Shown: positions 23,601 to 37,774 of the stretch, one piece after another
How the letters are laid out: each line of letters begins with the position of its first letter
How positions within the stretch are numbered: position 1 is the first letter of the stretch
Source of the DNA: Luzula sylvatica
Taxonomy: Eukaryota > Streptophyta > Magnoliopsida > Poales > Juncaceae
Assembly: GCA_946800325.1 (NCBI GenBank)
Contig: OX326961.1
Span: forward strand, 13,886,215-13,950,214
DNA: 64,000 nt
Direction of reading: 5' to 3'
Made by a program: the position numbers and the translations under genes
Notes under the pieces: generated by a model
What the model was told of the DNA's origin: nothing
Database searches by the model: none
The model's input: the letters and a program-made list of their open reading frames with translations, nothing else

Positions 23601-26600
23601 CAAGATTTTAACGCTTTGAGGAGTTCAAATAACTTGTTTTTAGATCATTTGTATCGTATCTGTTACTACATACCTTTTCACCAAATTTCACAAACACTAA
23701 GTGAGTTTGTTTTTCGATTCAAAACAAGATTTTAACGCTTTGAGGAGTTCAAATAACTTGATTTTAGATCATTTGTATCGTATGTTTTACTACATAACTT
23801 TTCACCAAATTTCACAAACACTAAGAAAGTTTGTTTTTCGATTCAAAACATGATTTTAACGCTTTGAGGAGTTCAAATAACGTGTTTTTAGATCATTTGT
23901 ATCGTATCTTTTACTACATAACTTTTCACCAAATTTCACAAACACTAAGTAAGTTTGTTTTTCTATTCAAAACAAGATTTTAACGCTTTGAGGAGTTCAA
24001 ATAACGTGTTTTTATAGATCATTTGTATCGTATCTTTTAGTACATAAATTTTCACCAAATTTCACATACACTAAGAAAGTTTGTTTTTCGATTCAAAACA
24101 AGATTTTAACGCTTTCAGGAGTTCAAATAACGTGTTTTTAGATCATTTGTATCGTATCTTTTACTACATAACTTTTCACCAAATTTCACAAACACTAAGA
24201 AAGTTTGTTTTTCGATTCAAAACAAGATTTTAACGCTTTGAGTAGTTCAAATAACATGTTTTTAGATCATTTTGTATCGTATCTTTTACTACATAACTTT
24301 TCACCAAATTTCACAAGCAATAAGAAAGTTTGTTTTTCGATTCAAAACATGATTTTAACGCTTTGAGGAGTTCAAATAACGTGTTTTTAGATCATTTGTA
24401 TCGTATCTTTTACTACATAACTTTTCACCAAATTTCACAAACACTAAGAAAGTTTGTTTTTCGATTCAAAACATCATTTTAATGCTTTGAGGAGTTCAAA
24501 TAACGTGTTTTTAGATCATTTGTATCGTATCTTTTGCTACATGACTTTTCACCAAATTTCACAAACACTAAGTGAGTTTATTTTTCGATTCAAAACAAGA
24601 TTTTAACGCTTTGAGGAGTTCAAATGACTTGTTTTTAGATCATTTGTATCGTATCTTTTAGTACATAAAATTTCACCAAATTTCACAAACACTAAGAAAG
24701 TTTGTTTTTCGATTCAAAACATGATTTTAACGCTTTGAGGAGTACAAATAACGTGTTTTTAGATCATTTGTATCGTATCTTTTATTACATAACTTTTCAC
24801 CAAATTTCACAAACACTAAGTAAGTTTGTTTTTCTATTCAAAACAAGATTTTAACGCTTTGAGGAGTTCAAATAACGTGGTTTTATAGATCATTTGTATC
24901 GTATCTTTTAGTACATAAATTTTCACCAAATTTCACAAACACTAAGAAAGTTTGTTTTTCGATTCAAAACAAGATTTTAACGCTTTCAGGAGTTCAAATA
25001 ACGTGTTTTTAGATCATTTGTATCGTATCTTTTACTACATAACTTTTCACCAAATTTCACAAACACTAAGTAAGTTTGTTTTTCTATTCAAAACAAGATT
25101 TTAACGCATTGAGGAGTTCAAATAACGTGTTTTTATAGATCATTTGTATCGTATCTTTTAGTACATAAATTTTCACCAAATTTCACATACACTAAGAAAG
25201 TTTGTTTTTCGATTCAAAACAAGATTTTAACGCTTTCAGGAGTTCAAATAACGTGTTTTTAGATCATTTGTATCGTATCTTTTACTACATAACTTTTCAC
25301 CAAATTTCACAAACACTAAGAAAGTTTGTTTTTCGATTCAAAACAAGATTTTAACGCTTTGAGTAGTTCAAATAACATGTTTTTAGATCATTTTGTATCG
25401 TATCTTTTACTACATAACTTTTCACCAAATTTCACAAGCAATAAGAAAGTTTGTTTTTCGATTCAAAACATGATTTTAACGCTTTGAGGAGTTCAAATAA
25501 CGTGTTTTTAGATCATTTGTATCGTATCTTTTACTACATAACTTTTCACCAAATTTCACAAACACTAAGAAAGTTTGTTTTTCGATTCAAAACATCATTT
25601 TAATGCTTTGAGGAGTTCAAATAACGTGTTTTTAGATCATTTGTATCGTATCTTTTGCTACATGACTTTTCACCAAATTTCACAAACACTAAGTGAGTTT
25701 GTTTTTCGATTCAAAACAAGATTTTAACGCTTTGAGGAGTTCAAATGACTTGTTTTTAGATCATTTGTATCGTATCTTTTAGTACATAAAATTTCACCAA
25801 ATTTCACAAACACTAAGAAAGTTTGTTTTTCGATTCAAAACATGATTTTAACGCTTTGAGGAGTTCAAATAACGTGTTTTTAGATCATTTGTATCGTATC
25901 TTTTACTACATAACTTTTCACCAAATTTCACAAACACTAAGTAAGTTTGTTTTTCTATTCAAAACATGATTTTAACGCTTTGAGGAGTTCAAATAACGTG
26001 GTTTTATAGATCATTTGTATCGTATCTTTTAGTACATAAATTTTCACCAAATTTCACAAACACTAAGAAAGTTTGTTTTTCGATTCAAAACAAGATTTTA
26101 ACGCTTTCAGGAGTTCAAATAACGTGTTTTTAGATCATTTGTATCGTATCTTTTACTACATAACTTTTCACCAAATTTCACAAACACTAAGAAAGTTTGT
26201 TTTTCGATTCAAAACAAGATTTTAACGCTTTGAGGAGTTCAAATAACATGTTTTTAGATCATTTTGTATCGTATCTTTTACTACATAACTTTTCACCAAA
26301 TTTCACAAGCAATAAGAAAGTTTGTTTTTCGATTCAAAACATGATTTTAACGCTTTGAGGAGTTCAAATAACGTGTTTTAACATCATTTGTATAGTATCT
26401 TTTACTACATAACTTTTCACCAAATTTCACAAACAATAAGAAAGTTTGTTTTTCGATTCAAAACATCATTTTAATGCTTTGAGGAGTTCAAATAACGTGT
26501 TTTTAGATCATTTGTATCGTATCTTTTGCTACATGACTTTTCACCAAATTTCACAAACACTAAGTGAGTTTGTTTTTCGATTCAAAACAAGATTTTAACG

Positions 26601-27464
26601 CTTTGAGGAGTTCAAATGACTTGTTTTTAGATCATTTGTATCGTATCTTTTAGTACATAAATTTTCACCAAATTTCACAAACACTAAGAAAGTTTGTTTT
26701 TCGATTCAAAACAAGATTTTAACGCTTTCAGGAGTTCAAATAACGTGTTTTTAGATCATTTGTATCGTATCTTTTACTACATAACTTTTCACCAAATTTC
26801 ACAAACACTAAGAAAGTTTGTTTTTCGATTCAAAACAAGATTTTAACGCTTTGAGGAGTTCAAATAACATGTTTTTAGATCATTTTGTATCGTATCTTTT
26901 ACTACATAACTTTTCACCAAATTTCACAAGCAATAAGAAAGTATGTTTTTCGATTCAAAACATGATTTTAACGCTTTGAGGAGTTCAAATAACGTGTTTT
27001 TAGATCATTTGTATCGTATCTTTTACTACATAACTTTTCACCAAATTTCACAAACAATAAGAAAGTTTGTTTTTCGATTCAAAACATGATTTTAACGCTT
27101 TGAGGAGTTCAAATAACGTGTTTTTAGATCATTTGTATCGTATCTTTTACTACATAACTTTTCACCAAATTTCACAAACACTAAGTAAGTTTGTTTTTCG
27201 ATTCAAAACAAGATTTTAACGCTTTGAGGAGTTCAAATAACTTGTTTTTAGATCATTTGTATCGTATCTTTTACTACATAACTTTTCACCAAATTTCACA
27301 AACACTAAGAAAGTTTGTTTTTCGATTCAAAACAAGATTTTAACGCTTTGAGGAGTTCAAATGACGTGTTTTTAGATCATTTGTATCGTATCTTTTACTA
27401 CATAACTTTTCACCAAATTTCACAAACACTAAGAAAGTTTGTTTTTCGATTCAAAACAAGATTT
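20629..27464 (+). repeat. HOR copy 5 (6836 bp, 55 monomers)
   Basis: The order is 1-35, the 36/27 hybrid (24978), 28-36 again, then 37-46. Every one of the 46 types is present, making this the only copy in the window that holds the complete catalogue. The additional nine monomers are the duplicated 28-36 block. Private changes include TTTATTACATAAC in type 34 at 24728 and AGTGAGTTTATTTTTC in type 32 at 24480. The stretch 21871-26222 corresponds to 2362-6713 of copy 1 at a fixed offset of 19509. Confidence 0.88.
23981..26222 (+). repeat. Tandem duplication of the 9-monomer block, second occurrence (2 x 1121 bp)
   Basis: 23981-25101 and 25102-26222 are each 1121 bp and have the same internal order as the pair at 4472-6713, including the 36/27 hybrid at 24978-25101 and the GCATTGAGG type 28 monomer at 25102. 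Having the same hybrid in two places 19.5 kb apart means that the duplication happened once and was then copied with its surroundings. Confidence 0.8.
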
Positions 27465-30400
27465 TAACGTTTTGAAGAGTTCAAATAACTTGTTTTTAGA
27501 TCATTTTGTATCGTATCTTTTATTACATAACTTTTCACCAAATTTCACAAGCAATAAGAAAGTTTGTTTTTCTCTTCAAAACAAGATTTTAACGCTTTGA
27601 TGAGTTCAAATAACGTGTTTTTAGATCATTTGTATCGTATCTTTTACTATATAACTTTTCACCAAATTTTGCAAACACTAAGAAAGTTTGTTTTTCGATT
27701 CAAAACAAGATTTTAACGCTTTGAGGAGTTCAAATAACTTGTTTTTAGATCATTTGTATCGTATCTTTTACTACATAACTTTTCACCAAATTTCACAAAC
27801 ACTAAGAAAGTTTGTTTTTCGATTCAAAACAAGATTTTAACGCTTTGAGGAGTTCAAATAAAATGTTTTTAGATCATTTTGTATCGTATCTTTTACTACA
27901 TAATTTTTCACCAAATTTCACAAGCACTAAGAAAGTTTGTTTTTCGATTCAAAACATGATTTTCACTCTTTGAGGAGTTCAAATAACGTGTTTTTAGATC
28001 ATTTGCATCGTATCTTTTACTACATAACTTTTCACCAAATTTCACAAACAATAAGAAAGTTTGTTTTTCGATTCAAAACATGATTTTAACACTTGAGGAG
28101 TTCAAATAACGTGTTTTTAGATCATTTGTATCATATCTTTTACTACATGACTTTTCACCAAATTTCACAAACACTAAGTGAGTTTGTTTTTCGATTCAAA
28201 ACAAGATTTTAACGCTTTGAGGAGTTCAAATGACTTGTTTTTAGATCATTTGTATCGTATCTTTTAGTACAAAAATTTTCACCAAATTTCACAAACACTA
28301 AGAAAGTTTGTTTTTCGATTCAAAACAAGATTTTAACGCTTTGAGGAGTTCAAATAACATGTTTTTAGATCATTTTGTATCGTATCTTTTACTACATAAC
28401 TTTTCACCAAATTTCACAAACAATAAGAAAGTTTATTTTTCGATTCAAAACATGATTTTAACGCTTTGACGAGTTCAAATAACGTGTTTTTAGATCATTT
28501 GTATCGTATCTTTTACTACATAACTTTTCACCAAATTTCACAAACACTAAGTAAGTTTGTTTTTCGATTCAAAACAAGATTTTAACGCTTTGAGGAGTTC
28601 AAATAACTTGTTTTTAGATCATTTGTATCGTATCTTTTACTACATAACTTTTCACCAAATTTCACAAACACTAAGAAAGTTTGTTTTTCGATTCAAAACA
28701 AGATTTTAACGCTTTGAGGAGTTCAAATAACATGTTTTTAGATCATTTTGAATCGTATCTTTTACTACATAACTTTTCACCAAATTTCACAAGCAATAAG
28801 AAAGTTTGTTTTTCGATTCAAAACATGATTTTAACGCTTTGAGGAGTTCAAATAACGTGTTTTTAGATCATTTGTATCGTATCTTTTACTACATAACTTT
28901 TCACCAAATTTCACAAACAGTAAGAAAGTTTGTTTTTCGATTCAAAACATCATTTTAACGCTTTGAGGAGTTCAAATAACGTGCGTTTAGATCATTTGTA
29001 TCGTATCTTTTGCTACATGACTTTTCACCAAATTTCACAAACACTAAGTGAGTTTGTTTTTCGATTCAAAACAAGATTTTAACGCTTTGAGGAGTTCAAA
29101 TGGCTTGTTTTTAGATCATTTGTATCGTATCTTTTAGTACATAACTTTTCACCAAATTTCACGAACACTAAGAAAGTTTGTTTTTCGATTCAAAACAAGA
29201 TTTTAACGCTTTGAGGAGTTCAAATAACGTGTTTTTAGATCATTTGTATCGTATCATTTACTACATAACTTTTCACCAAATTTCACAAACACTAAGTAAG
29301 TTTGTTTTTCGATTCAAAACAAGATTTTAACCGTTTGAGGAGTTCAAATAAATTGTTTTTAGATCATTTGTATCGTATCTTTTACTACATAACTTTTCAC
29401 CAAATTTCACAAGCAATAAGAAAGTTTGTTTTTCGTTTCAAAACAAAATTATAACGCTTTGAGGAGTTCAAATAATTTGTTTTTAGATCATTTGTATCGT
29501 ATCTTTTACTACATAACTTTTCACAAAATTTCACAAACACTAAGAAAGTTTGTTTTTCGATTCAAAACAAGATTTTAACGCTTTGAGGAGTTCAAATAAC
29601 TTGTTTTTAGATCATTTGTATCGTATCTGTTACTACATACCTTTTCACCAAATTTCACAAACACTAAGTGAGTTTGTTTTTCGATTCAAAACAAGATTTT
29701 AACGCTTTGAGGAGTTCAAATAACTTGATTTTAGATCATTTGTATCGTATGTTTTACTACATAACTTTTCACCAAATTTCACAAACACTAAGAAAGTTTG
29801 TTTTTCGATTCAAAACATGATTTTAACGCTTTGAGGAGTTCAAATAACGTGTTTTTAGATCATTTGTATCGTATCTTTTACTACATAACTTTTCACCAAA
29901 TTTCACAAACACTAAGAAAGTTTGTTTTTCGATTCAAAACAAGATTTTAACGCTTTGAGGAGTTCAAATAACATGTTTTTAGATCATTTTGTATCGTATC
30001 TTTTACTACATAACTTTTCACCAAATTTCACAAGCAATAAGAAAGTTTGTTTTTCGATTCAAAACATGATTTTAACGCTTTGAGGAGTTCAAATAACGTG
30101 TTTTTAGATCATTTGTATCGTATCTTTTACTACATAACTTTTCACCAAATTTCACAAACAATAAGAAAGTTTGTTTTTCGATTCAAAACATGATTTTAAC
30201 GCTTTGAGGAGTTCAAATAACGTGTTTTTAGATCATTTGTATCGTATCTTTTACTACATAACTTTTCACTAAATTTCACAAACACTAAGTAAGTTTGTTT
30301 TTCGATTCAAAACAAGATTTTAACGCTTTGAGGAGTTCAAATAACTTGTTTTTAGATCATTTGTATCGTATCTTTTAGTACATAACTTTTCACCAAATTT

Positions 30401-30568
30401 CACAAACACTAAGAAAGTTTGTTTTTCGATTCAAAACAAGATTTTAACGCTTTGAGGAGTTCAAATGACGTGTTTTTAGATCATTTGTATCGTATCTTTT
30501 ACTACATAACTTTTCACCAAATTTCACAAACACTAAGAAAGTTTGTTTTTCGATTCAAAACAAGATTT
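27465..30568 (+). repeat. HOR copy 6 (3104 bp, 25 monomers)
   Basis: The order is 1, 2, a type 9-like monomer, 11-26, a 27/41-like hybrid at 29824, 42-46. The type 1 monomer carries the CTCTTC change seen elsewhere only at 8453, and type 16 (28459) carries GACGAGTTC as at 9447, so the left part shares ancestry with copy 2. Private single changes include GTATCATATC in type 13 (28087), CAAACAGTAAG in type 19 (28832) and AAATGGCTTG in type 21 (29080). Confidence 0.85.
29824..29947 (+). repeat. Hybrid monomer joining type 26 to type 42
   Basis: It follows type 26 and precedes type 42. It begins like type 27 (AACGTG) but ends CACTAAGAAAG, CGATTC and CAAG, as types 29, 36 and 41 do, rather than GTAAG and CTATTC. 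It marks a deletion of types 28-40 with an exchange point inside the monomer. Confidence 0.55.
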
Positions 30569-33500
30569 TAACGTTTTGAAGAGTTCAAATAACTTGTTTT
30601 TAGATCATTTTGTATCGTATCTTTTATTACATAACTTTTCACCAAATTTCACAAGCAATAAGAAAGTTTGTTTTTCGTTTCAAAACAAGATTTTAACGCT
30701 TTGATGAGTTCAAATAACGTGTTTTTAGATCATTTGTATCGTATCTTTTACTATATAACTTTTCACCAAATTTTGCAAACACTAAGAAAGTTTGTTTTTC
30801 GATTCAAAACAAGATTTTAACGCTTTGAGGAGTTCAAATAACTTGTTTTTAGATCATTTGTATCGTATCTTTTACTACCTAACTTTTCACCAAATTTCGC
30901 AACCACTAAGAAAGTTTGTTTTTCGATTCAAAACAAGATTTTAACGCTTTGAGGAGTTCAAATAACATATTTTTAGATCATTTGTATCGTATCTTTTAGT
31001 ACATAAATTTTCACCAAATTTCACAATCACTAAGAAAGTTTGTTTTTCGATTCAAAACAAGATTTTAACGCTTTGAGGAGTTCAAATAACGTGTTTTTAG
31101 ATAATTTTGTATCGTATCTTTTACTACATAACTTTTCACCAAATTTCACAAGCAATAAGAAAGTTTGTTTTTCGTTTCAAAACATGATTTTAACGCTTTG
31201 AGGAGTTCAAATAACGTGTTTTTAGATCATTTGTATCGTATCTTTTACTACATAACTTTTCACCAAATTTCACAAACAATAAGAAAGTTTGTTTTTCGAT
31301 TCAAAACATGATTTTAACGCTTGGAGGTGTTCAAATAACTTGTGTTTAGATCATTTGTATCGTATCTTTTGCTACATGATTTTTCACCAAATCTCACAAA
31401 CACTAACTGAGTTTGTTTTTCGATTCAAAACAAGATTTTAACGCTTTGAGGAGTTCAAATGACTTGTTTTTAGATCATTAGTATCGTATTTTTTAGTACA
31501 TAACTTTTCACCAAATTTCACAAACACTAAGAAAGTTTGTTTTTCGATTCAAAACAAGATTTTAACGCTTTGAGGAGTTCAAATAACTTGTTTTTAGATC
31601 ATTTGTATCGTATCTTTTACTACATAACTTTTCACCAAATTTCACAAACACTAAGAAAGTTTGTTTTTCGATTCAAAACAAGATTTTAACGCTTTGAGGA
31701 ATTCAAATAACATGTTTTTAGATCATTTGTATCGTATCTTTTAGTACATAAATTTTCACCAAATTTCACAAACACTAAGAAAGTTTGTTTTTCGATTCAA
31801 AACAAGATTTTAACGCTTTGAGGAGTTCAAATAAAATGTTTTTAGATCATTTTGTATCGTATCTTTTACTACATAATTTTTCACCAAATTTCACAAGCAC
31901 TAAGAAAGTTTGTTTTTCGATTCAAAACATGATTTTCACTCTTTGAGGAGTTCAAATAACGTGTTTTTAGATCATTTGCATCGTATCTTTTACTACATAA
32001 CTTTTCACCAAATTTCACAAACAATAAGAAAGTTTGTTTTTCGATTCAAAACATGATTTTAACACTTGAGGAGTTCAAATAACGTGTTTTTAGATCATTT
32101 GTATCGTATCTTTTACTACATGACTTTTCACCAAATTTCACAAACACTAAGTGAGTTTGTTTTTCGATTCAAAACAAGATTTTAACGCTTTGAGGAGTTC
32201 AAATGACTTGTTTTTAGATCATTTGTATCGTATCTTTTAGTACAAAAATTTTCACCAAATTTCACAAACACTAAGAAAGTTTGTTTTTCGATTCAAAACT
32301 AGATTTTAACGCTTTGAGGAGTTCAAATAACATGTTTTTAGATCATTTTGTATCGTATCTTTTACTACATAACTTTTCACCGAATTTCACAAACAATAAG
32401 AAAGTTTATTTTTCGATTCAAAACATGATTTTAACGCTTTGAGGAGTTCAAATAACGTGTTTTTAGATCATTTGTATCGTATCTTTTACTACATAACTTT
32501 TCACCAAATTTCACAAACACTAAGTAAGTTTGTTTTTCGATTCAAAACAAGATTTTAACGCTTTGAGGAGTTCAAATAACTTGTTTTTAGATCATTTGTA
32601 TCGTATCTTTTACTACATAACTTTTCACCAAATTTCACAAACACTAAGAAAGTTTGTTTTTCGATTCAAAACAAGATTTTAACGCTTTGAGGAGTTCAAA
32701 TAACATGTTTTTAGATCATTTTGAATCGTATCTTTTACTACATAACTTTTCACCAAATTTCACAAGCAATAAGAAAGTTTGTTTTTCGATTCAAAACATG
32801 ATTTTAACGCTTTGAGGAGTTCAAATAACGTGTTTTTAGATCATTTGTATCGTATCTTTTACTACATAACTTTTCACCAAATTTCACAAACAATAAGAAA
32901 GTTTGTTTTTCGATTCAAAACATCATTTTAACGCTTTGAGGAGTTCAAATAACGTGCGTTTAGATCATTTGTATCGTATCTTTTGCTACATGACTTTTCA
33001 CCAAATTTCACAAACACTAAGTGAGTTTGTTTTTCGATTCAAAACAAGATTTTAACGCTTTGAGGAGTTCAAATGACTTGTTTTTAGATCATTTGTATCG
33101 TATCTTTTAGTACATAACTTTTCACCAAATTTCACGAACACTAAGAAAGTTTGTTTTTCGATTCAAAACAAGATTTTAATGCTTTGAGGAGTTCAAATAA
33201 CGTGTTTTTAGATCATTTGTATCGTATCATTTACTACATAACTTTTCACCAAATTTCACAAACACTAAGTAAGTTTGTTTTTCGATTCAAAACAAGATTT
33301 TAACCGTTTGAGGAGTTCAAATAAATTGTTTTTAGATCATTTGTATCGTATCTTTTACTACATAACTTTTCACCAAATTTCACAAGCAATAAGAAAGTTT
33401 GTTTTTCGTTTCAAAACAAAATTATAACGCTTTGAGGAGTTCAAATAATTTGTTTTTAGATCATTTGTATCGTATCTTTTACTACATAACTTTTCACAAA

Positions 33501-36500
33501 ATTTCACAAACACTAAGAAAGTTTGTTTTTCGATTCAAAACAAGATTTTAACGCTTTGAGGAGTTCAAATAACTTGTTTTTAGATCATTTGTATCGTATC
33601 TGTTACTACATACCTTTTCACCAAATTTCACAAACACTAAGTGAGTTTGTTTTTCGATTCAAAACAAGATTTTAACGCTTTGAGGAGTTCAAATAACTTG
33701 ATTTTAGAACATTTGTATCGTATGTTTTACTACATAACTTTTCACCAAATTTCACAAACACTAAGAAAGTTTGTTTTTCGATTCAAAACATGATTTTAAC
33801 GCTTTGAGGAGTTCAAATAACGTGTTTTTAGATCATTTGTATCGTATCTTTTACTACATAACTTTTCACCAAATTTCACAAACACTAAGTAAGTTTGTTT
33901 TTCTATTCAAAACAAGATTTTAACGCTTTGAGGAGTTCAAATAACGTGTTTTTATAGATCATTTGTATCGTATCTTTTAGTACATAAATTTTCACCAAAT
34001 TTCACATACACTAAGAAAGTTTGTTTTTCGATTCAAAACAAGATTTTAACGCTTTCAGGAGTTCAAATAACGTGTTTTTAGATCATTTGTATCGTATCTT
34101 TTACTACATAACTTTTCACCAAATTTCACAAACACTAAGAAAGTTTGTTTTTCGATTCAAAACAAGATTTTAACGCTTTGAGTAGTTCAAATAACATGTT
34201 TTTAGATCATTTTGTATCGTATCTTTTACTACATAACTTTTCACCAAATTTCACAAGCAATAAGAAAGTTTGTTTTTCGATTCAAAACATGATTTTAACG
34301 CTTTGAGGAGTTCAAATAACGTGTTTTTAGATCATTTGTATCGTATCTTTTACTACATAACTTTTCACCAAATTTCACAAACAATAAGAAAGTTTGTTTT
34401 TCGATTCAAAACATCATTTTAACGCTTTGAGGAGTTCAAATAACGTGCGTTTAGATCATTTGTATCGTATCTTTTGCTACATGACTTTTCACCAAATTTC
34501 ACAAACACTAAGTGAGTTTGTTTTTCGATTCAAAACAAGATTTTAACGCTTTGAGGAGTTCAAATGACTTGTTTTTAGATCATTTGTATCGTATCTTTTA
34601 GTACATAACTTTTCACCAAATTTCACGAACACTAAGAAAGTTTGTTTTTCGATTCAAAACAAGATTTTAATGCTTTGAGGAGTTCAAATAACGTGTTTTT
34701 AGATCATTTGTATCGTATCATTTACTACATAACTTTTCACCAAATTTCACAAACACTAAGTAAGTTTGTTTTTCGATTCAAAACAAGATTTTAACCGTTT
34801 GAGGAGTTCAAATAAATTGTTTTTAGATCATTTGTATCGTATCTTTTACTACATAACTTTTCACCAAATTTCACAAGCAATAAGAAAGTTTGTTTTTCGT
34901 TTCAAAACAAAATTATAACGCTTTGAGGAGTTCAAATAATTTGTTTTTAGATCATTTGTATCGTATCTTTTACTACATAACTTTTCACAAAATTTCACAA
35001 ACACTAAGAAAGTTTGTTTTTCGATTCAAAACAAGATTTTAACGCTTTGAGGAGTTCAAATAACTTGTTTTTAGATCATTTGTATCGTATCTGTTACTAC
35101 ATACCTTTTCACCAAATTTCACAAACACTAAGTGAGTTTGTTTTTCGATTCAAAACAAGATTTTAACGCTTTGAGGAGTTCAAATAACTTGATTTTAGAA
35201 CATTTGTATCGTATGTTTTACTACATAACTTTTCACCAAATTTCACAAACACTAAGAAAGTTTGTTTTTCGATTCAAAACATGATTTTAACGCTTTGAGG
35301 AGTTCAAATAACGTGTTTTTAGATCATTTGTATCGTATCTTTTACTACATAACTTTTCACCAAATTTCACAAACACTAAGTAAGTTTGTTTTTCTATTCA
35401 AAACAAGATTTTAACGCTTTGAGGAGTTCAAATAACGTGTTTTTATAGATCATTTGTATCGTATCTTTTAGTACATAAATTTTCACCAAATTTCACATAC
35501 ACTAAGAAAGTTTGTTTTTCGATTCAAAACAAGATTTTAACGCTTTCAGGAGTTCAAATAACGTGTTTTTAGATCATTTGTATCGTATCTTTTACTACAT
35601 AACTTTTCACCAAATTTCACAAACACTAAGAAAGTTTGTTTTTCGATTCAAAACAAGATTTTAACGCTTTGAGTAGTTCAAATAACATGTTTTTAGATCA
35701 TTTTGTATCGTATCTTTTACTACATAACTTTTCACCAAATTTCACAAGCAATAAGAAAGTTTGTTTTTCGATTCAAAACATGATTTTAACGCTTTGAGGA
35801 GTTCAAATAACGTGTTTTTAGATCATTTGTATCGTATCTTTTACTACATAACTTTTCACCAAATTTCACAAACACTAAGAAAGTTTGTTTTTCGATTCAA
35901 AACATCATTTTAATGCTTTGAGGAGTTCAAATAACGTGTTTTTAGATCATTTGTATCGTATCTTTTGCTACATGACTTTTCACCAAATTTCACAAACACT
36001 AAGTGAGTTTGTTTTTCGATTCAAAACAAGATTTTAACGCTTTGAGGAGTTCAAATGACTTGTTTTTAGATCATTTGTATCGTATCTTTTAGTACATAAA
36101 ATTTCACCAAATTTCACAAACACTAAGAAAGTTTGTTTTTCGATTCAAAACATGATTTTAACGCTTTGAGGAGTTCAAATAACGTGTTTTTAGATCATTT
36201 GTATCGTATCTTTTACTACATAACTTTTCACCAAATTTCACAAACACTAAGTAAGTTTGTTTTTCTATTCAAAACAAGATTTTAACGCTTTGAGGAGTTC
36301 AAATAACGTGGTTTTATAGATCATTTGTATCGTATCTTTTAGTACATAAATTTTCACCAAATTTCACAAACACTAAGAAAGTTTGTTTTTCGATTCAAAA
36401 CAAGATTTTAACGCTTTGAGGAGTTCAAATAACGTGTTTTTAGATCATTTGTATCGTATCTTTTACTACATAACTTTTCACCAAATTTCACAAACACTAA

Positions 36501-37774
36501 GAAAGTTTGTTTTTCGATTCAAAACAAGATTTTAACGCTTTGAGGAGTTCAAATAACATGTTTTTAGATCATTTTGTATCGTATCTTTTACTACATAACT
36601 TTTCACCAAATTTCACAAGCAATAAGAAAGTTTGTTTTTCGATTCAAAACATGATTTTAACGCTTTGAGGAGTTCAAATAACGTGTTTTTACATCATTTG
36701 TATAGTATCTTTTACTACATAACTTTTCACCAAATTTCACAAACAATAAGAAAGTTTGTTTTTCGATTCAAAACATCATTTTAATGCTTTGAGGAGTTCA
36801 AATAACGTGTTTTTAGATCATTTGTATCGCATCTTTTGCTACATGACTTTTCACCAAATTTCACAAACACTAAGTGAGTTTGTTTTTCGATTCAAAACAA
36901 GATTTTAACGCTTTGAGGAGTTCAAATGACTTGTTTTTAGATCATTTGTATCGTATCTTTTAGTACATAAATTTTCACCAAATTTCACAAACACTAAGAA
37001 AGTTTGTTTTTCGATTCAAAACAAGATTTTAACGCTTTCAGGAGTTCAAATAACGTGTTTTTAGATCATTTGTATCGTATCTTTTACTACATAACTTTTC
37101 ACCAAATTTCACAAACACTAAGAAAGTTTGTTTTTCGATTCAAAACAAGATTTTAACGCTTTGAGGAGTTCAAATAACATGTTTTTAGATCATTTTGTAT
37201 CGTATCTTTTACTACATAACTTTTCACCAAATTTCACAAGCAATAAGAAAGTTTGTTTTTCGATTCAAAACATGATTTTAACGCTTTGAGGAGTTCAAAT
37301 AACGTGTTTTTAGATCATTTGTATCGTATCTTTTACTACATAACTTTTCACCAAATTTCACAAACAATAAGAAAGTTTGTTTTTCGATTCAAAACATGAT
37401 TTTAACGCTTTGAGGAGTTCAAATAACGTGTTTTTAGATCATTTGTATCGTATCTTTTACTACATAACTTTTCACCAAATTTCACAAACACTAAGTAAGT
37501 TTGTTTTTCGATTCAAAACAAGATTTTAACGCTTTGAGGAGTTCAAATAACTTGTTTTTAGATCATTTGTATCGTATCTTTTACTACATAACTTTTCACC
37601 AAATTTCACAAACACTAAGAAAGTTTGTTTTTCGATTCAAAACAAGATTTTAACGCTTTGAGGAGTTCAAATGACGTGTTTTTAGATCATTTGTATCGTA
37701 TCTTTTACTACATAACTTTTCACCAAATTTCACAAACACTAAGAAAGTTTGTTTTTCGATTCAAAACAAGATTT
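30569..37774 (+). repeat. HOR copy 7 (7206 bp, 58 monomers), the longest copy
   Basis: The order is 1-30, then 19-46. Types 19-30 are therefore present twice in tandem. Type 7 here has CACTAACTGAG in place of CACTAAGTGAG (31315). Type 36 at 36409 has GCTTTGAGG in place of the usual GCTTTCAGG, and type 39 at 36782 has GTATCGCATC. From type 31 on (35787) it runs canonically to 46. Confidence 0.9.
32805..35786 (+). repeat. Tandem duplication of a 12-monomer block (2 x 1491 bp)
   Basis: The left copy is 32805-34295 and the right copy 34296-35786, each types 19-30 and each 1491 bp. Both carry two changes that I do not see in types 22 and 26 anywhere else in the window: TAATGCTTTG in type 22 (33177 and 34668), and TTTTAGAACATTTG in type 26 (33673 and 35164). 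The shared private changes show that the block was copied after they arose. I see no clear difference between the two halves, so this is a young event. Confidence 0.85.
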
